The notes beneath the pieces were generated by a model, which was given only the letters and a program-made list of their open reading frames with translations, did not search any database and was not told where the DNA came from. This document shows, piece after piece, positions 1-7,423 of a stretch of 17,925 bases of DNA. Source of the stretch: an archaeon (GTDB lineage: Archaea > EX4484-52 > B79-G9); the NCBI GenBank assembly GCA_013139905.1, contig WSZW01000034.1:1-17925 (forward strand), given 5' to 3'. A program made the translations under genes and the position numbers. Positions within the stretch are counted from its first letter, which is position 1. Every line of letters begins with the position of its first letter.

Positions 1-3000
1 CTTGTGGATGATATAGTTGGGGGCGTTGAGGTGTATTTTCGAGCAAAAATCCAATAAGTTTTTATTGTTGGTGGCATTGTACTATCACTATCACCAACAT
101 ACGCCAAATAAAGATTTTCATTTGCAATATTTGTTGTGTGCTGTGTTCCTTTTTCTATTCCATCAATATAGAACTTGGCAGAAGAGGCATTATTCCAAAT
201 TACCTGCATTCTATAATATGTGTCTATTGAATAACTTCCAGTTGTATCTTCTGTTGCGATTCCGTCATTTCTTGAATAACGATAATATGCTCCATTGGCG
301 TACATTCCAATTAGTTGATTATCTCCTGATAACATATCATCATTATTTGCCATACCAATCCACATACTATCTCCACTATAAACGGTTTTTGCCTTTGTTT
401 CTACAGACACATTCGGTTCTGTAATTACGATTTTTCCCAATAATGATGCTGTGTAACGATGAGTTGCGCCCGTAAAACCTGAAAGGGTCAATATTGAATT
501 AGAAACATCTGTGGTTACATCTAAAATCGTCCATTTTTCAGTATCTACACTAGTTTCTAGAAAATCATCAAATACTATGAAAGTGTTATCTCCGTTGCTC
601 TTATTCTCTGCTTCGGCATTTCCATAATACATTAAAATTGTGGTGTTTGTTGATGCGGATATGTTTGTTTTTATCCAGACGGTAGCGTTGTTTGCATTGT
701 ATTGTTCAATCCAGAATGGTATTGTATTTCCGTTGGTGTCTGTGAAACGTAAATCGGAATAGTCGGTGTTCATGTCTGTTTCTTTTAGGATTGTAAGATT
801 TACTTGGTAATCTGTGAGTGCACCACCAGTGTTTGATATATTTATTTCTTTTTTGTATTTCCACGAATCGGTTGAGTTCCAGATTGATTTTACTCGCGTA
901 ATTACGTATGTTGTGGTTGTTGTGTTTGAGGTATGCGAACCGGTTGTTATTTTAGATATTTCTGTGTTTTTTGTGGTACTTGGTGCAGTTGAGATGTATA
1001 ATTGATTTATTTCTGTGGCTGAAAGGCTTCGGTTGTATATGCGGACTTCGTCGATTGTGCCGTTGAAATAGCTGGGAGATGAATCATGTCTTGCAGCAAT
1101 TCTTAAATCATTTAAATTATTTATTGAGCCAGATACAGAACTAATTGCATCGGCAGTTCCTGTTGCAGTTCCGTCAAGATACCGCACCATATTACCATCC
1201 CTATCAAAAGTAACAACAATATGATGCCATTTATTATCTATAGTTGTGCCGCCATCATTTGTAGAAACCACATAAGTTGTAGCATCCCTTATAACACTGT
1301 ATATTTTTCCACCGCTGCCAATCCCGAGGTAATATCCTTTATTATTATCATTGTCTCCATATTTGGATATAATTGCTCCAATTGAGACACTAGAATGTTT
1401 CTTTATTAAAGTCACAATAGTAAAATCAGATAAATCCATATCAAGAACATCGTTCAGATTAACATAATCATCCGTCCCATCAAACTGCAGTGCATCGCTC
1501 TTAAACCCAGAAACTGTCTGCGGCTCATTTACCAACACGCCATCATTTCCGCTGGCAATGTCCATCACATGGCCGTCCAAAGACCAGTAAGCCACAAGCC
1601 CTGTGTCTAAAAAGATATCCGAAACATCAATTGGTGGATTGCCTGCGTTTATGTTTCCGTAATATATGGAATAATTTTGGTCAGTTGTTGATGTGGAAAT
1701 GTTTTCTTGTACTTTGAATCTTATTGTGTTGTTTCTTGTTTTTAGAATTTTACCGAATGTGGCTTGGGCATCGCCATATGGGGTGCCGTCGTTACTGTTA
1801 TCGCTGGAATCAAGTGTGTTTCCGTCAAGCTTCCAGTAGCCGACAAGCCCTGTTGTGTTGAAGTTGTCTGATGTTATCGCTAAACCATTTCCGTTGTTGT
1901 ATAGGTTTGAGATTTCGGTTGCGTTTAGGGAACGGTTGAATATTGATACGTCATCTATTACGCCATTCCATGGATAATTAACGGCATCATTATTAATTCC
2001 AATATAGGCTTTATTTGTAGATGTTACAGTTGCACCGGTAATATCTCCGATAGAACCTGTAGGTGTTCCATCAATATATCTTAAAATATGGGTGTCATTA
2101 TATACAACAGAAATAAAATGCCAATTTCCATCATTAAATGTATCTCCATCGGAAACTGTAATATCTGATGATCCTATAAATCGTGCATATAATTTACCTT
2201 GATACATTATAACTAATAGTCCTTGTGTACCTCCACCGACATAATCATCATAAATCTGTCTGTATCCGGTATCACCAACACCTGCAGTTTTAACCCATGC
2301 ATTTAAGCTAAAAATGCCTGATTGTCTTGGTGTTGTAGAATTATAAGGATTTATTGAGATGTAATCCCCAGTCCCATCGAAGTCGTATCCTTGCGCATAA
2401 TCTGATTCTTCTGTTATTTTTCCTTGTGTCCATTTGGGCATGTTGGCGACTGTTCCGGCACCTAATTCGCCGTCGTTGTTGTTTCCAGAGGAATCGGTTA
2501 TTCCTTTGCCGAACTTTTCGTCCATGTGCCATAAGCCGATAAGTCCGGTTGTGTTGAACCAATCGGAGGATATTGGTCTTCCGATACCGTTGTTGTATAG
2601 GTCGGATATTTCGGTTGAGTTTAGTGTGCGGTTGAAGATTGCGACTTCGTCGATTGTGCCGTTGAAATATCGTGATACTGTTTCTACATTTCCAAACCAT
2701 AAATTGTTTGCTGTCGGGACTAAAGCAGTTGTCGTATCTCCTGTCCCATTAGCAACGCCATTTAAATAAAATTTGACATTTTGTGTTGTTTCACTTTTGT
2801 TAAATGTAACTGTAATAAAACTCCATTGATTTAATGGAACGTCTGTGTTTGATTCAAACCATATAGTTGCCGCTGCATGCCAAAAGGCTATTTTTGAACC
2901 AGATCCACTATTTTTTCTAATTTGAGTATAATGATTGCCATATTCAGATACTATTGCATAACCACCAGATCCGATAGTTCCTATTGGATGTACCCAAGCT

Positions 3001-3866
3001 ATAACGGTTATTTCATTCGTTATATCTAGACTAGAATCAGTTATTGCATCAACATAATCATTCGTCCCGTCAAAATCAAGTGCTGAACTTGATTCGATAA
3101 TCCGGTCGATTTCGGTTTCTGCGGTTCCGTTATCCCAAACAATACGAACATCTGATGCGTTTCTTAGGCATTTGCCTGCGTTGGCGCAGTTGGTTAGATT
3201 AAATTCGGTTGAAATTGTATAATTGCCTTGAAGGTTTTCTGGGTCATTGTTATTTGTCAAATTTAATGGCGTAGAATAAAGCCAGTTGGAATTCCACCAC
3301 GGAGTTAAAAGAAGATTATTGTTATTTGTAGTTGTGTTTGTATGAGTTCCTGTGTTCCAGTCGTCGTTGGTTGTCCAGGTCATTGTGTTAAAGGCGCCGG
3401 AGAAATGGTTGACGTAAATAATTGTTTTTCCGGAATCGTATTTATAGCAGGGTTTTTCTGAAATTGCGCAAGAATTGATTTCAAAACAGTCCGGGTTGTT
3501 GATTGTGCCGTCGCATTTGAATGTTTTTCTGCCGATAGATGATAAGGTTATTGTGCCGCCAATGTTTTCTGGAACATAATCATTGGTTTCGATCCACAGA
3601 TAATCATTTACTACGTAATTTGTATTTTGTTCTATTTTTTGTTCTAGTTCTTTTGATTGTATTATTTGTGCTTTTTTGGTTGTGTCTATTTGATTTTTAT
3701 CGATAATATCGAACATTACATAATTTAAAGAATTACCGATTTTTGTGTTTGGTGTGTTGATTGAATCTTGGAGGATGTTGGTGTTTTTTGATATATTGAT
3801 TAATAATACAAAAACTAGTAAAACTGCTATAATCCCCATTATTTTTTTGATATTCAAAGACAACAC
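1..3866 (-). CDS. Giant LamG/DUF2341 cell-surface protein (C-terminus off the window)
   Basis: The minus strand is open without a stop from about 3940 to position 1, roughly 1,290 codons, and the gene continues past the left edge. GTG at 3866 gives an N-terminus with two lysines before a hydrophobic segment (GIIAVLLVFVLLI), a good membrane anchor or signal. ATG at 3839 is the alternative; neither has an SD. Three LamG/concanavalin A-like jelly rolls follow, each opening with an LDFDGTNDYV-type strand and closing with NGTIDEVxIxNRxLxxTEI (about 3100-2590, 2550-1895, 1600-990). Next come a DUF2341 domain (about 870-620; WKYKKEINISN to ILMYYGN) and a final lectin-like domain (from about 575, FDDFLETSVDTEKW). 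Asn-X-Ser/Thr sequons are abundant, as expected for a glycosylated archaeal surface protein. Such domains usually bind glycans or mediate adhesion; the ligand here is unknown. It lies just downstream of two pilin genes, which supports an extracellular role. Confidence 0.9.
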   Translation of the reverse strand, partial: MLSLNIKKIMGIIAVLLVFVLLINISKNTNILQDSINTPNTKIGNSLNYVMFDIIDKNQIDTTKKAQIIQSKELEQKIEQNTNYVVNDYLWIETNDYVPENIGGTITLSSIGRKTFKCDGTINNPDCFEINSCAISEKPCYKYDSGKTIIYVNHFSGAFNTMTWTTNDDWNTGTHTNTTTNNNNLLLTPWWNSNWLYSTPLNLTNNNDPENLQGNYTISTEFNLTNCANAGKCLRNASDVRIVWDNGTAETEIDRIIESSSALDFDGTNDYVDAITDSSLDITNEITVIAWVHPIGTIGSGGYAIVSEYGNHYTQIRKNSGSGSKIAFWHAAATIWFESNTDVPLNQWSFITVTFNKSETTQNVKFYLNGVANGTGDTTTALVPTANNLWFGNVETVSRYFNGTIDEVAIFNRTLNSTEISDLYNNGIGRPISSDWFNTTGLIGLWHMDEKFGKGITDSSGNNNDGELGAGTVANMPKWTQGKITEESDYAQGYDFDGTGDYISINPYNSTTPRQSGIFSLNAWVKTAGVGDTGYRQIYDDYVGGGTQGLLVIMYQGKLYARFIGSSDITVSDGDTFNDGNWHFISVVYNDTHILRYIDGTPTGSIGDITGATVTSTNKAYIGINNDAVNYPWNGVIDDVSIFNRSLNATEISNLYNNGNGLAITSDNFNTTGLVGYWKLDGNTLDSSDNSNDGTPYGDAQATFGKILKTRNNTIRFKVQENISTSTTDQNYSIYYGNINAGNPPIDVSDIFLDTGLVAYWSLDGHVMDIASGNDGVLVNEPQTVSGFKSDALQFDGTDDYVNLNDVLDMDLSDFTIVTLIKKHSSVSIGAIISKYGDNDNNKGYYLGIGSGGKIYSVIRDATTYVVSTNDGGTTIDNKWHHIVVTFDRDGNMVRYLDGTATGTADAISSVSGSINNLNDLRIAARHDSSPSYFNGTIDEVRIYNRSLSATEINQLYISTAPSTTKNTEISKITTGSHTSNTTTTTYVITRVKSIWNSTDSWKYKKEINISNTGGALTDYQVNLTILKETDMNTDYSDLRFTDTNGNTIPFWIEQYNANNATVWIKTNISASTNTTILMYYGNAEAENKSNGDNTFIVFDDFLETSVDTEKWTILDVTTDVSNSILTLSGFTGATHRYTASLLGKIVITEPNVSVETKAKTVYSGDSMWIGMANNDDMLSGDNQLIGMYANGAYYRYSRNDGIATEDTTGSYSIDTYYRMQVIWNNASSAKFYIDGIEKGTQHTTNIANENLYLAYVGDSDSTMPPTIKTYWIFARKYTSTPPTISST
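1045..1070 (-). repeat. 26-bp repeat, copy 1 (in LamG gene)
   Basis: Identical over 26 bases to 2644-2669. On the coding strand it encodes YFNGTIDEV at the end of the third LamG domain. Confidence 0.85.
2644..2669 (-). repeat. 26-bp repeat, copy 2 (in LamG gene)
   Basis: Identical to 1045-1070; it encodes YFNGTIDEV at the end of the first LamG domain. The equivalent place in the second LamG domain (near 1950-1965) has diverged at DNA level. Confidence 0.85.
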
Positions 3867-3916
3867 AACTAATAAATTAAAAATAATATCTCGATATAAT
3901 GATATATGTATAAAAA

Positions 3917-3927
3917 CAATATATATA
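3917..3927 (-). promoter_or_regulatory. Possible TATA box for the LamG gene
   Basis: The minus strand reads CTATATATATT here, within an AT-rich gap of about 78 nt between the pilin stop codon and the GTG start at 3866. This would put transcription start near 3895. The surrounding bases are so AT-rich that other TATA-like positions (around 3888) are possible. Confidence 0.35.
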
Positions 3928-3944
3928 GATTTAGTTTTTAGACA

Positions 3945-4403
3945 TTAATTTATCTCAGAACCATCAATTGTAAAAGATATTGTTGGACATTGTTTTGGTA
4001 TTATACGAACAGATGTTATTGTGTCTATCACAGCAGAATCAATTTGCAAAGATACCGGAAGTTCGTCACCAGCATAAAGTTCGTAGACATTTGTAAAAAG
4101 TGTAGAGTTTGAATTTTCTGCAACTACACGAATTTTATCTACTGTGAGTGTTCTTGTGCCTGTATTTCTAAGGTTGAATTTAAGTTTTTCGGTTGCAGAA
4201 GAATTAAAATATATATCTACTGCTTCTATAGCAGCATAAGTACATCCAGGATCTGAATTATTTATGGCATTTTCGGTTTGAGTTTTTACGGTTTGATTCA
4301 TCCAAGTAGAAACAAAACCGGCAATAGCTACGGTAAATGCTACCATTAGTATGGTTGCTAATATTGGCGATATTCCTTTTTTATTTTTTTTAAAACTCTG
4401 CAT
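3945..4403 (-). CDS. Archaeal type IV pilin (class III signal peptide)
   Basis: The protein has about 152 residues. A short basic leader ends in KKNKKG, followed by ISPILATILMVAFTVAIAGFV, the class III signal and hydrophobic helix of archaeal pilins and archaellins. The prepilin peptidase (EppA/PibD family) should cut between Gly and Ile. The helix packs in the filament core, and the remaining ~110 residues, with two cysteines, form the exposed head. ATG at 4403 is preferred; GTG at 4412 would add three residues, and neither has a clear SD. It lies 23 nt downstream of a second pilin and is probably co-transcribed with it. TadB/TadC-type assembly proteins lie about 2.1 kb upstream in the same orientation. 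It could be a major or a minor pilin; sequence alone does not decide. Confidence 0.9.
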   Translation of the reverse strand: MQSFKKNKKGISPILATILMVAFTVAIAGFVSTWMNQTVKTQTENAINNSDPGCTYAAIEAVDIYFNSSATEKLKFNLRNTGTRTLTVDKIRVVAENSNSTLFTNVYELYAGDELPVSLQIDSAVIDTITSVRIIPKQCPTISFTIDGSEIN

Positions 4404-4426
4404 AAAACCCACAAATATATTCTAAA

Positions 4427-4942
4427 TTATGCAGTACCCGAAATATCGCTAGCAGATATTGTATGTGTTAATCTTGACCAACCACTTACAGGTTTCCAAA
4501 GTGTAGTATATGCAGCATCACACCGTGTTTCGAATTTTACCTGAGTAAGTTCTCCGCCATCTTTTAATACATTAGATAAGTTAATATTAATTGTTTCGCC
4601 CGTTCCTTTTGCTATGTGTGTTATGTTTGTCATTACTACGGGTATAATTGGAACGTCATCAACCCAGACAACAAATTTAGTAATTTCAACATCGACAGAA
4701 CCGGTATTTACAATATAATCTTGAAATATGTAATTAGTAGTATTTAATCTCGCATAATCAGAATCGGCTCGTAGGTTCATATAGGCACATTCTATTTTTT
4801 CTTCAAAAACTTGCGTTTTTTCTTTTTGGGTGGTTGTAAAACTAGTAATCCATGTAGTAAGAATAGCTGCAATACCCATAGTAAATGCAATCAATAATAC
4901 CGCTGCAATAAGCGGACTTATACCTTTTTTATTTTTTGTTAT
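4427..4942 (-). CDS. Archaeal type IV pilin with apparent non-AUG start
   Basis: The reading frame contains TKNKKGISPLIAAVLLIAFT, a complete class III signal peptide, with Gly encoded at 4924-4922 and cleavage expected before Ile. A start at the first conventional codon (TTG, 4894) would cut into the hydrophobic helix, so it cannot be right. Between the in-frame TAG (4975-4973) and the signal there is no ATG, GTG or TTG. The candidates are ATA at 4942 (giving MTKNKKGISP, nine bases after GGAG at 4955-4952), ATA at 4948 or CTG at 4951. The ~170-residue product has a soluble head with two cysteines and ends ...SASDISGTA. It is followed after 23 nt by the second pilin. Either initiation is non-canonical, or a base change has removed an ATG. 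Confidence 0.85.
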   Translation of the reverse strand: MTKNKKGISPLIAAVLLIAFTMGIAAILTTWITSFTTTQKEKTQVFEEKIECAYMNLRADSDYARLNTTNYIFQDYIVNTGSVDVEITKFVVWVDDVPIIPVVMTNITHIAKGTGETININLSNVLKDGGELTQVKFETRCDAAYTTLWKPVSGWSRLTHTISASDISGTA

Positions 4943-4980
4943 ATATATCAGCTCCGTTAAAAATATTATTCTCTAGGTTC

Positions 4981-4989
4981 TATATATTA
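4981..4989 (-). promoter_or_regulatory. TATA box of the pilin pair
   Basis: The minus strand reads TAATATATA. Transcription would start near 4958, just before GGAG at 4955-4952, leaving a short leader to the pilin start region at 4951-4942. Another AT-rich stretch (CTTTATATA, about 5022-5030) is less well placed. Confidence 0.45.
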
Positions 4990-5055
4990 GATTAGTTAAA
5001 GATACATATATGCAGAACCAGTATATAAAGATTGTTGTTTTTTATTAAAAATTAT

Positions 5056-5140
5056 TGGCGTCGAGGGAGAGATTCGAACTCCCGTGGGTTGCCCCACCGG
5101 TTTTCAAGACCGGCGCTATACCGAGCTAAGCGACCTCGAC
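5056..5140 (-). tRNA. tRNA-Ser (UGA)
   Basis: The cloverleaf is complete and has no intron. Acceptor stem GTCGAGG (5140-5134) pairs with CCTCGAC (5066-5060). The anticodon stem CCGGT/ACCGG closes the loop CTTGAAA, with anticodon TGA at 5106-5104. The long variable arm (TGGG-GCAA-CCCA) is the class II hallmark of Ser. The T arm is GGGAG-TTCGAAT-CTCTC. The discriminator is G (5059), the archaeal serine identity base, and CCA is encoded at 5058-5056. It sits 45 nt beyond the Trm112-like gene on the same strand. Confidence 0.97.
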
Positions 5141-5185
5141 TTAGATAACAAGAATACGATTATGAGTTTTTTAAATGTTTGTTGA

Positions 5186-5389
5186 TTAAAGCTTTAACTC
5201 ATGCACAAAGCCGGCATTTTTTGCTTTGTCAACCGTCCAGGCTTCGTCAATAAGCATGTTTGGAACGTCATCTAAAACAGGAAATGCCAGTTTGCATTTT
5301 TCGCATACTAGAAACATGTTTTTTTCTTTAATATCACCATTGCATTTAGGACATACCATTATTTCAATTAGTTTTTTGTTTATCGACAT
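5186..5389 (-). CDS. Trm112-like zinc-ribbon protein
   Basis: This 67-residue protein has two CxxC knuckles (Cys13/Cys16 and Cys29/Cys32, counted from ATG 5389) in the pattern CPKC...CEKC, followed by KLAFPVLDDVPNMLI, the typical end of the Trm112p-like family. Family members bind and stabilise SAM-dependent methyltransferases that modify tRNA or release factor, in both archaea and eukaryotes. ATG 5389 is chosen because AGGTGAT ends four bases upstream of it; upstream in-frame ATG 5395 and GTG 5398 lie inside that SD. The start overlaps the 3' end of cbf5 by 26 nt, suggesting translational coupling. The partner methyltransferase is not in the window. Confidence 0.85.
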   Translation of the reverse strand: MSINKKLIEIMVCPKCNGDIKEKNMFLVCEKCKLAFPVLDDVPNMLIDEAWTVDKAKNAGFVHELKL

Positions 5390-6380
5390 TAACATCACCT
5401 AATTTTTCTTTCCACATGCGTGGATATGTATCTTCATTCATTACAACCCGGCTAATAGTGCATGCAATTCCGGTTCTTTTTTTGTCAATTGCAGTTGAAT
5501 CAATAACTGCTTTACCTATAGCTACAAGTTCTCCTTTGAGCGAAAATATTGCAACAAGATTGCCTATTTGAATGTTATTTGTAAATTTTACAATTCCGCC
5601 AAGAGATAAATTTGCACCATGACATACGGCAGATATTGCGGAGTCTTTAATTATTATTTTTGGTGTATCTTTTGCGGCAAATTCAACGGGCAATAAATAT
5701 TCTCTTAATTTTGTTTCATCACCGTTATTTTTGTAGTCTTCGTAAGCATCACGTAAATCATGAAGTGTTATTGCATCTGCTTCACCAAAAGGACCCGCTA
5801 TTGTGCGCCTAAGTTCGGCCATATGCGCACCAACACCTAAACTACGCCCAATATCAGAACATAATACTCTAATGTATGTTCCTGCTTGACATTTTACTCT
5901 AAAAAGTACATCGTTATCTTTGAGGTCTAGAATTTCAATCTCATTTATTCGCCTTTTTCTATTTACGCGTTTAACTGCACTTTTTACCGGCGGCATTTGA
6001 GTTATAATTCCTTCAAAATTTTTGATTGTAGTTATTAGTTTTTTTTCTTCGACTGATTTGTGAATTTGCATAAGGCAAATGTATTCCTTATCGTGACCTG
6101 CTAAAAATGGAATTGTCTTTGAAGCATTATCTATTGTGCATACAAGAACGCCGGTTACTTGTGGATCTAGGGTTCCTGAATGGCCTGTTTTTTTGAGTGC
6201 AAACATATCTCGAACCCAAGAAGCTGCTTGGTGTGATGTTGGACCTGCGGGTTTATCAATAATAACTATACTGTTTTTTATATGATTTTCAATTGGCCGT
6301 TCGTGTGGCTCGCAACCATATTTGACATTAGTTTCACTTTTGTTTTTTTCAATCCATTTTGGGCTTTTAAATGTTTTCAT
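5364..6380 (-). CDS. cbf5: Archaeal Cbf5-type tRNA/rRNA pseudouridine synthase
   Basis: The 338-residue protein has the TruB-family catalytic motif GHSGTLDP at about residues 66-73, with Asp72 as the expected nucleophile. Upstream it has IIDKPAGPTSHQ, and the RPIENHIKNSIVIIDKP lead-in is characteristic of archaeal Cbf5 rather than bacterial TruB. The C-terminal part (about residues 240-325) fits a PUA domain. Cbf5 is the catalytic subunit of H/ACA guide RNPs, with Nop10, Gar1 and L7Ae, none of which is encoded here; it can also make Psi55 in tRNA without a guide. The start has no SD. A TATA box 37 nt upstream gives a ~10-nt leader identical to that of glyS. The 3' end overlaps the Trm112-like gene. 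Confidence 0.93.
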   Translation of the reverse strand: MKTFKSPKWIEKNKSETNVKYGCEPHERPIENHIKNSIVIIDKPAGPTSHQAASWVRDMFALKKTGHSGTLDPQVTGVLVCTIDNASKTIPFLAGHDKEYICLMQIHKSVEEKKLITTIKNFEGIITQMPPVKSAVKRVNRKRRINEIEILDLKDNDVLFRVKCQAGTYIRVLCSDIGRSLGVGAHMAELRRTIAGPFGEADAITLHDLRDAYEDYKNNGDETKLREYLLPVEFAAKDTPKIIIKDSAISAVCHGANLSLGGIVKFTNNIQIGNLVAIFSLKGELVAIGKAVIDSTAIDKKRTGIACTISRVVMNEDTYPRMWKEKLGDVNVDKQKTN

Positions 6381-6422
6381 AAATATCTACGTAATTAATT
6401 ATACTCCATATTTATATTTATA
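6381..6422 (-). promoter_or_regulatory. cbf5 promoter and 10-nt leader
   Basis: The minus-strand TATA box TATAAATATA (6422-6413) is centred about 27 nt upstream of G6390. The ten bases GTAGATATTT (6390-6381) lie directly before the ATG and, with ATGA, match the glyS start exactly at the same distance from its TATA box. There is no SD, so the transcript is probably short-leadered. Confidence 0.55.
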
Positions 6423-6492
6423 GCATTTTATTTGGAATAAAATATTTTAATGAGCTGTTCGTAAATCTAACAAAAAGTTCATACTAATCGAA

Positions 6493-7410
6493 TTATATGC
6501 CCGTTGCTAAAGTCATTACTGTATAACCTATAATTACTAGAATTATTGCGTGTTTTAAACCTGCATCCACACTTCCTTCAGCGAGTTTTCCAATTACGAC
6601 TCCTGAAAAAAACCCTTGAATTACGGCTAAATGCGAAAATATTTTTTCATAGTCTTCTACATTAATCACAGTATTGCTAGTACTACCAAGCATCATGGAT
6701 GTAATATCTGCATCACCACCCACCGCACCTACCAACGCGCCGGTAGATGCCCCTGTATTTCCGGAAAAAGAAGGAATTAAAAATTTCTGTATGCCGATCA
6801 TCACACCCAAAAATACAAAATAAATTATGTATCCTTGCATCATTTGAGAAGATATACGTGAAGTACGTTCACGTTTTATTTTTTCAAGTTCAACTGTAGA
6901 GGTACCTACTGCATCAATTACGTCCGCAATATTACCGCCCGATCTATGTGCTTCGATAATTGTTCTTACGGCCCTTGTAATTGTTTTACTATTAAGAGTT
7001 GAAGCAAAATTATTGATTGCTTTTTCAAAAGGAACACCCCATGATAATTGTGAAATTAATAACTTTATTTTTGGCGTAAGTGCACTATAATTATTTTTGG
7101 AGGTATATTTTATGGCTAATGGCAACGACATACCTCCGCGAAGACCTTCTACAATATCTCTTAAAAAATCAGGAAATCGCTCTTCTATTGTTTTTAACTT
7201 ATTATAATTTGCATAACGCACAATTGTTGGCGGAGTAACCAAAACGATAACTGCAAAAATATTTACTATACGATATACAAGCGTTTGATCTAATGGTAAA
7301 ATATAATATCTATTAAATAAACCGATAATACTAGCACCACAAATAGATACAATTAATGAATAAAATAATTCTTCATTAACTTTGAAATATTTGTGTAATT
7401 TTTTTGCCAT
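6493..7410 (-). CDS. TadC-like type IV pilus platform protein (T2SF domain)
   Basis: From ATG 7410 (MAKKLHKYF) the product has about 305 residues. Hydrophobic segments lie near residues 17-37, 45-62, 195-215, 260-282 and 285-303. Between the second and third lies a cytoplasmic T2SF domain, from FPDFLRDIVEGLRGGMSLPLAI to EAHRSGGNIADVIDAV. T2SF proteins form the inner-membrane platform that couples the secretion ATPase to pilin insertion. The gene begins 13 nt after the stop of a second T2SF gene (7424-8488). Archaeal ArlJ carries two such domains in one chain; here they are on separate proteins, as in TadB/TadC. The C-terminus sits in a Gly/Ala-rich hydrophobic tail. The most likely clients are the two pilins at 3945-4942. 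Confidence 0.88.
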   Translation of the reverse strand: MAKKLHKYFKVNEELFYSLIVSICGASIIGLFNRYYILPLDQTLVYRIVNIFAVIVLVTPPTIVRYANYNKLKTIEERFPDFLRDIVEGLRGGMSLPLAIKYTSKNNYSALTPKIKLLISQLSWGVPFEKAINNFASTLNSKTITRAVRTIIEAHRSGGNIADVIDAVGTSTVELEKIKRERTSRISSQMMQGYIIYFVFLGVMIGIQKFLIPSFSGNTGASTGALVGAVGGDADITSMMLGSTSNTVINVEDYEKIFSHLAVIQGFFSGVVIGKLAEGSVDAGLKHAIILVIIGYTVMTLATGI

Positions 7411-7423
7411 AATAATCAATTCG

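Noticed and set aside
17..424. Plus-strand ORF of 135 codons at the left edge
   Set aside because: It is antisense to the C-terminal lectin-like domain of the giant gene and has no sensible protein features.
2341..2700. Minus-strand ORF of 119 codons inside the LamG gene
   Set aside because: It is another frame of the long LamG coding sequence; the in-frame LamG motifs explain this DNA.
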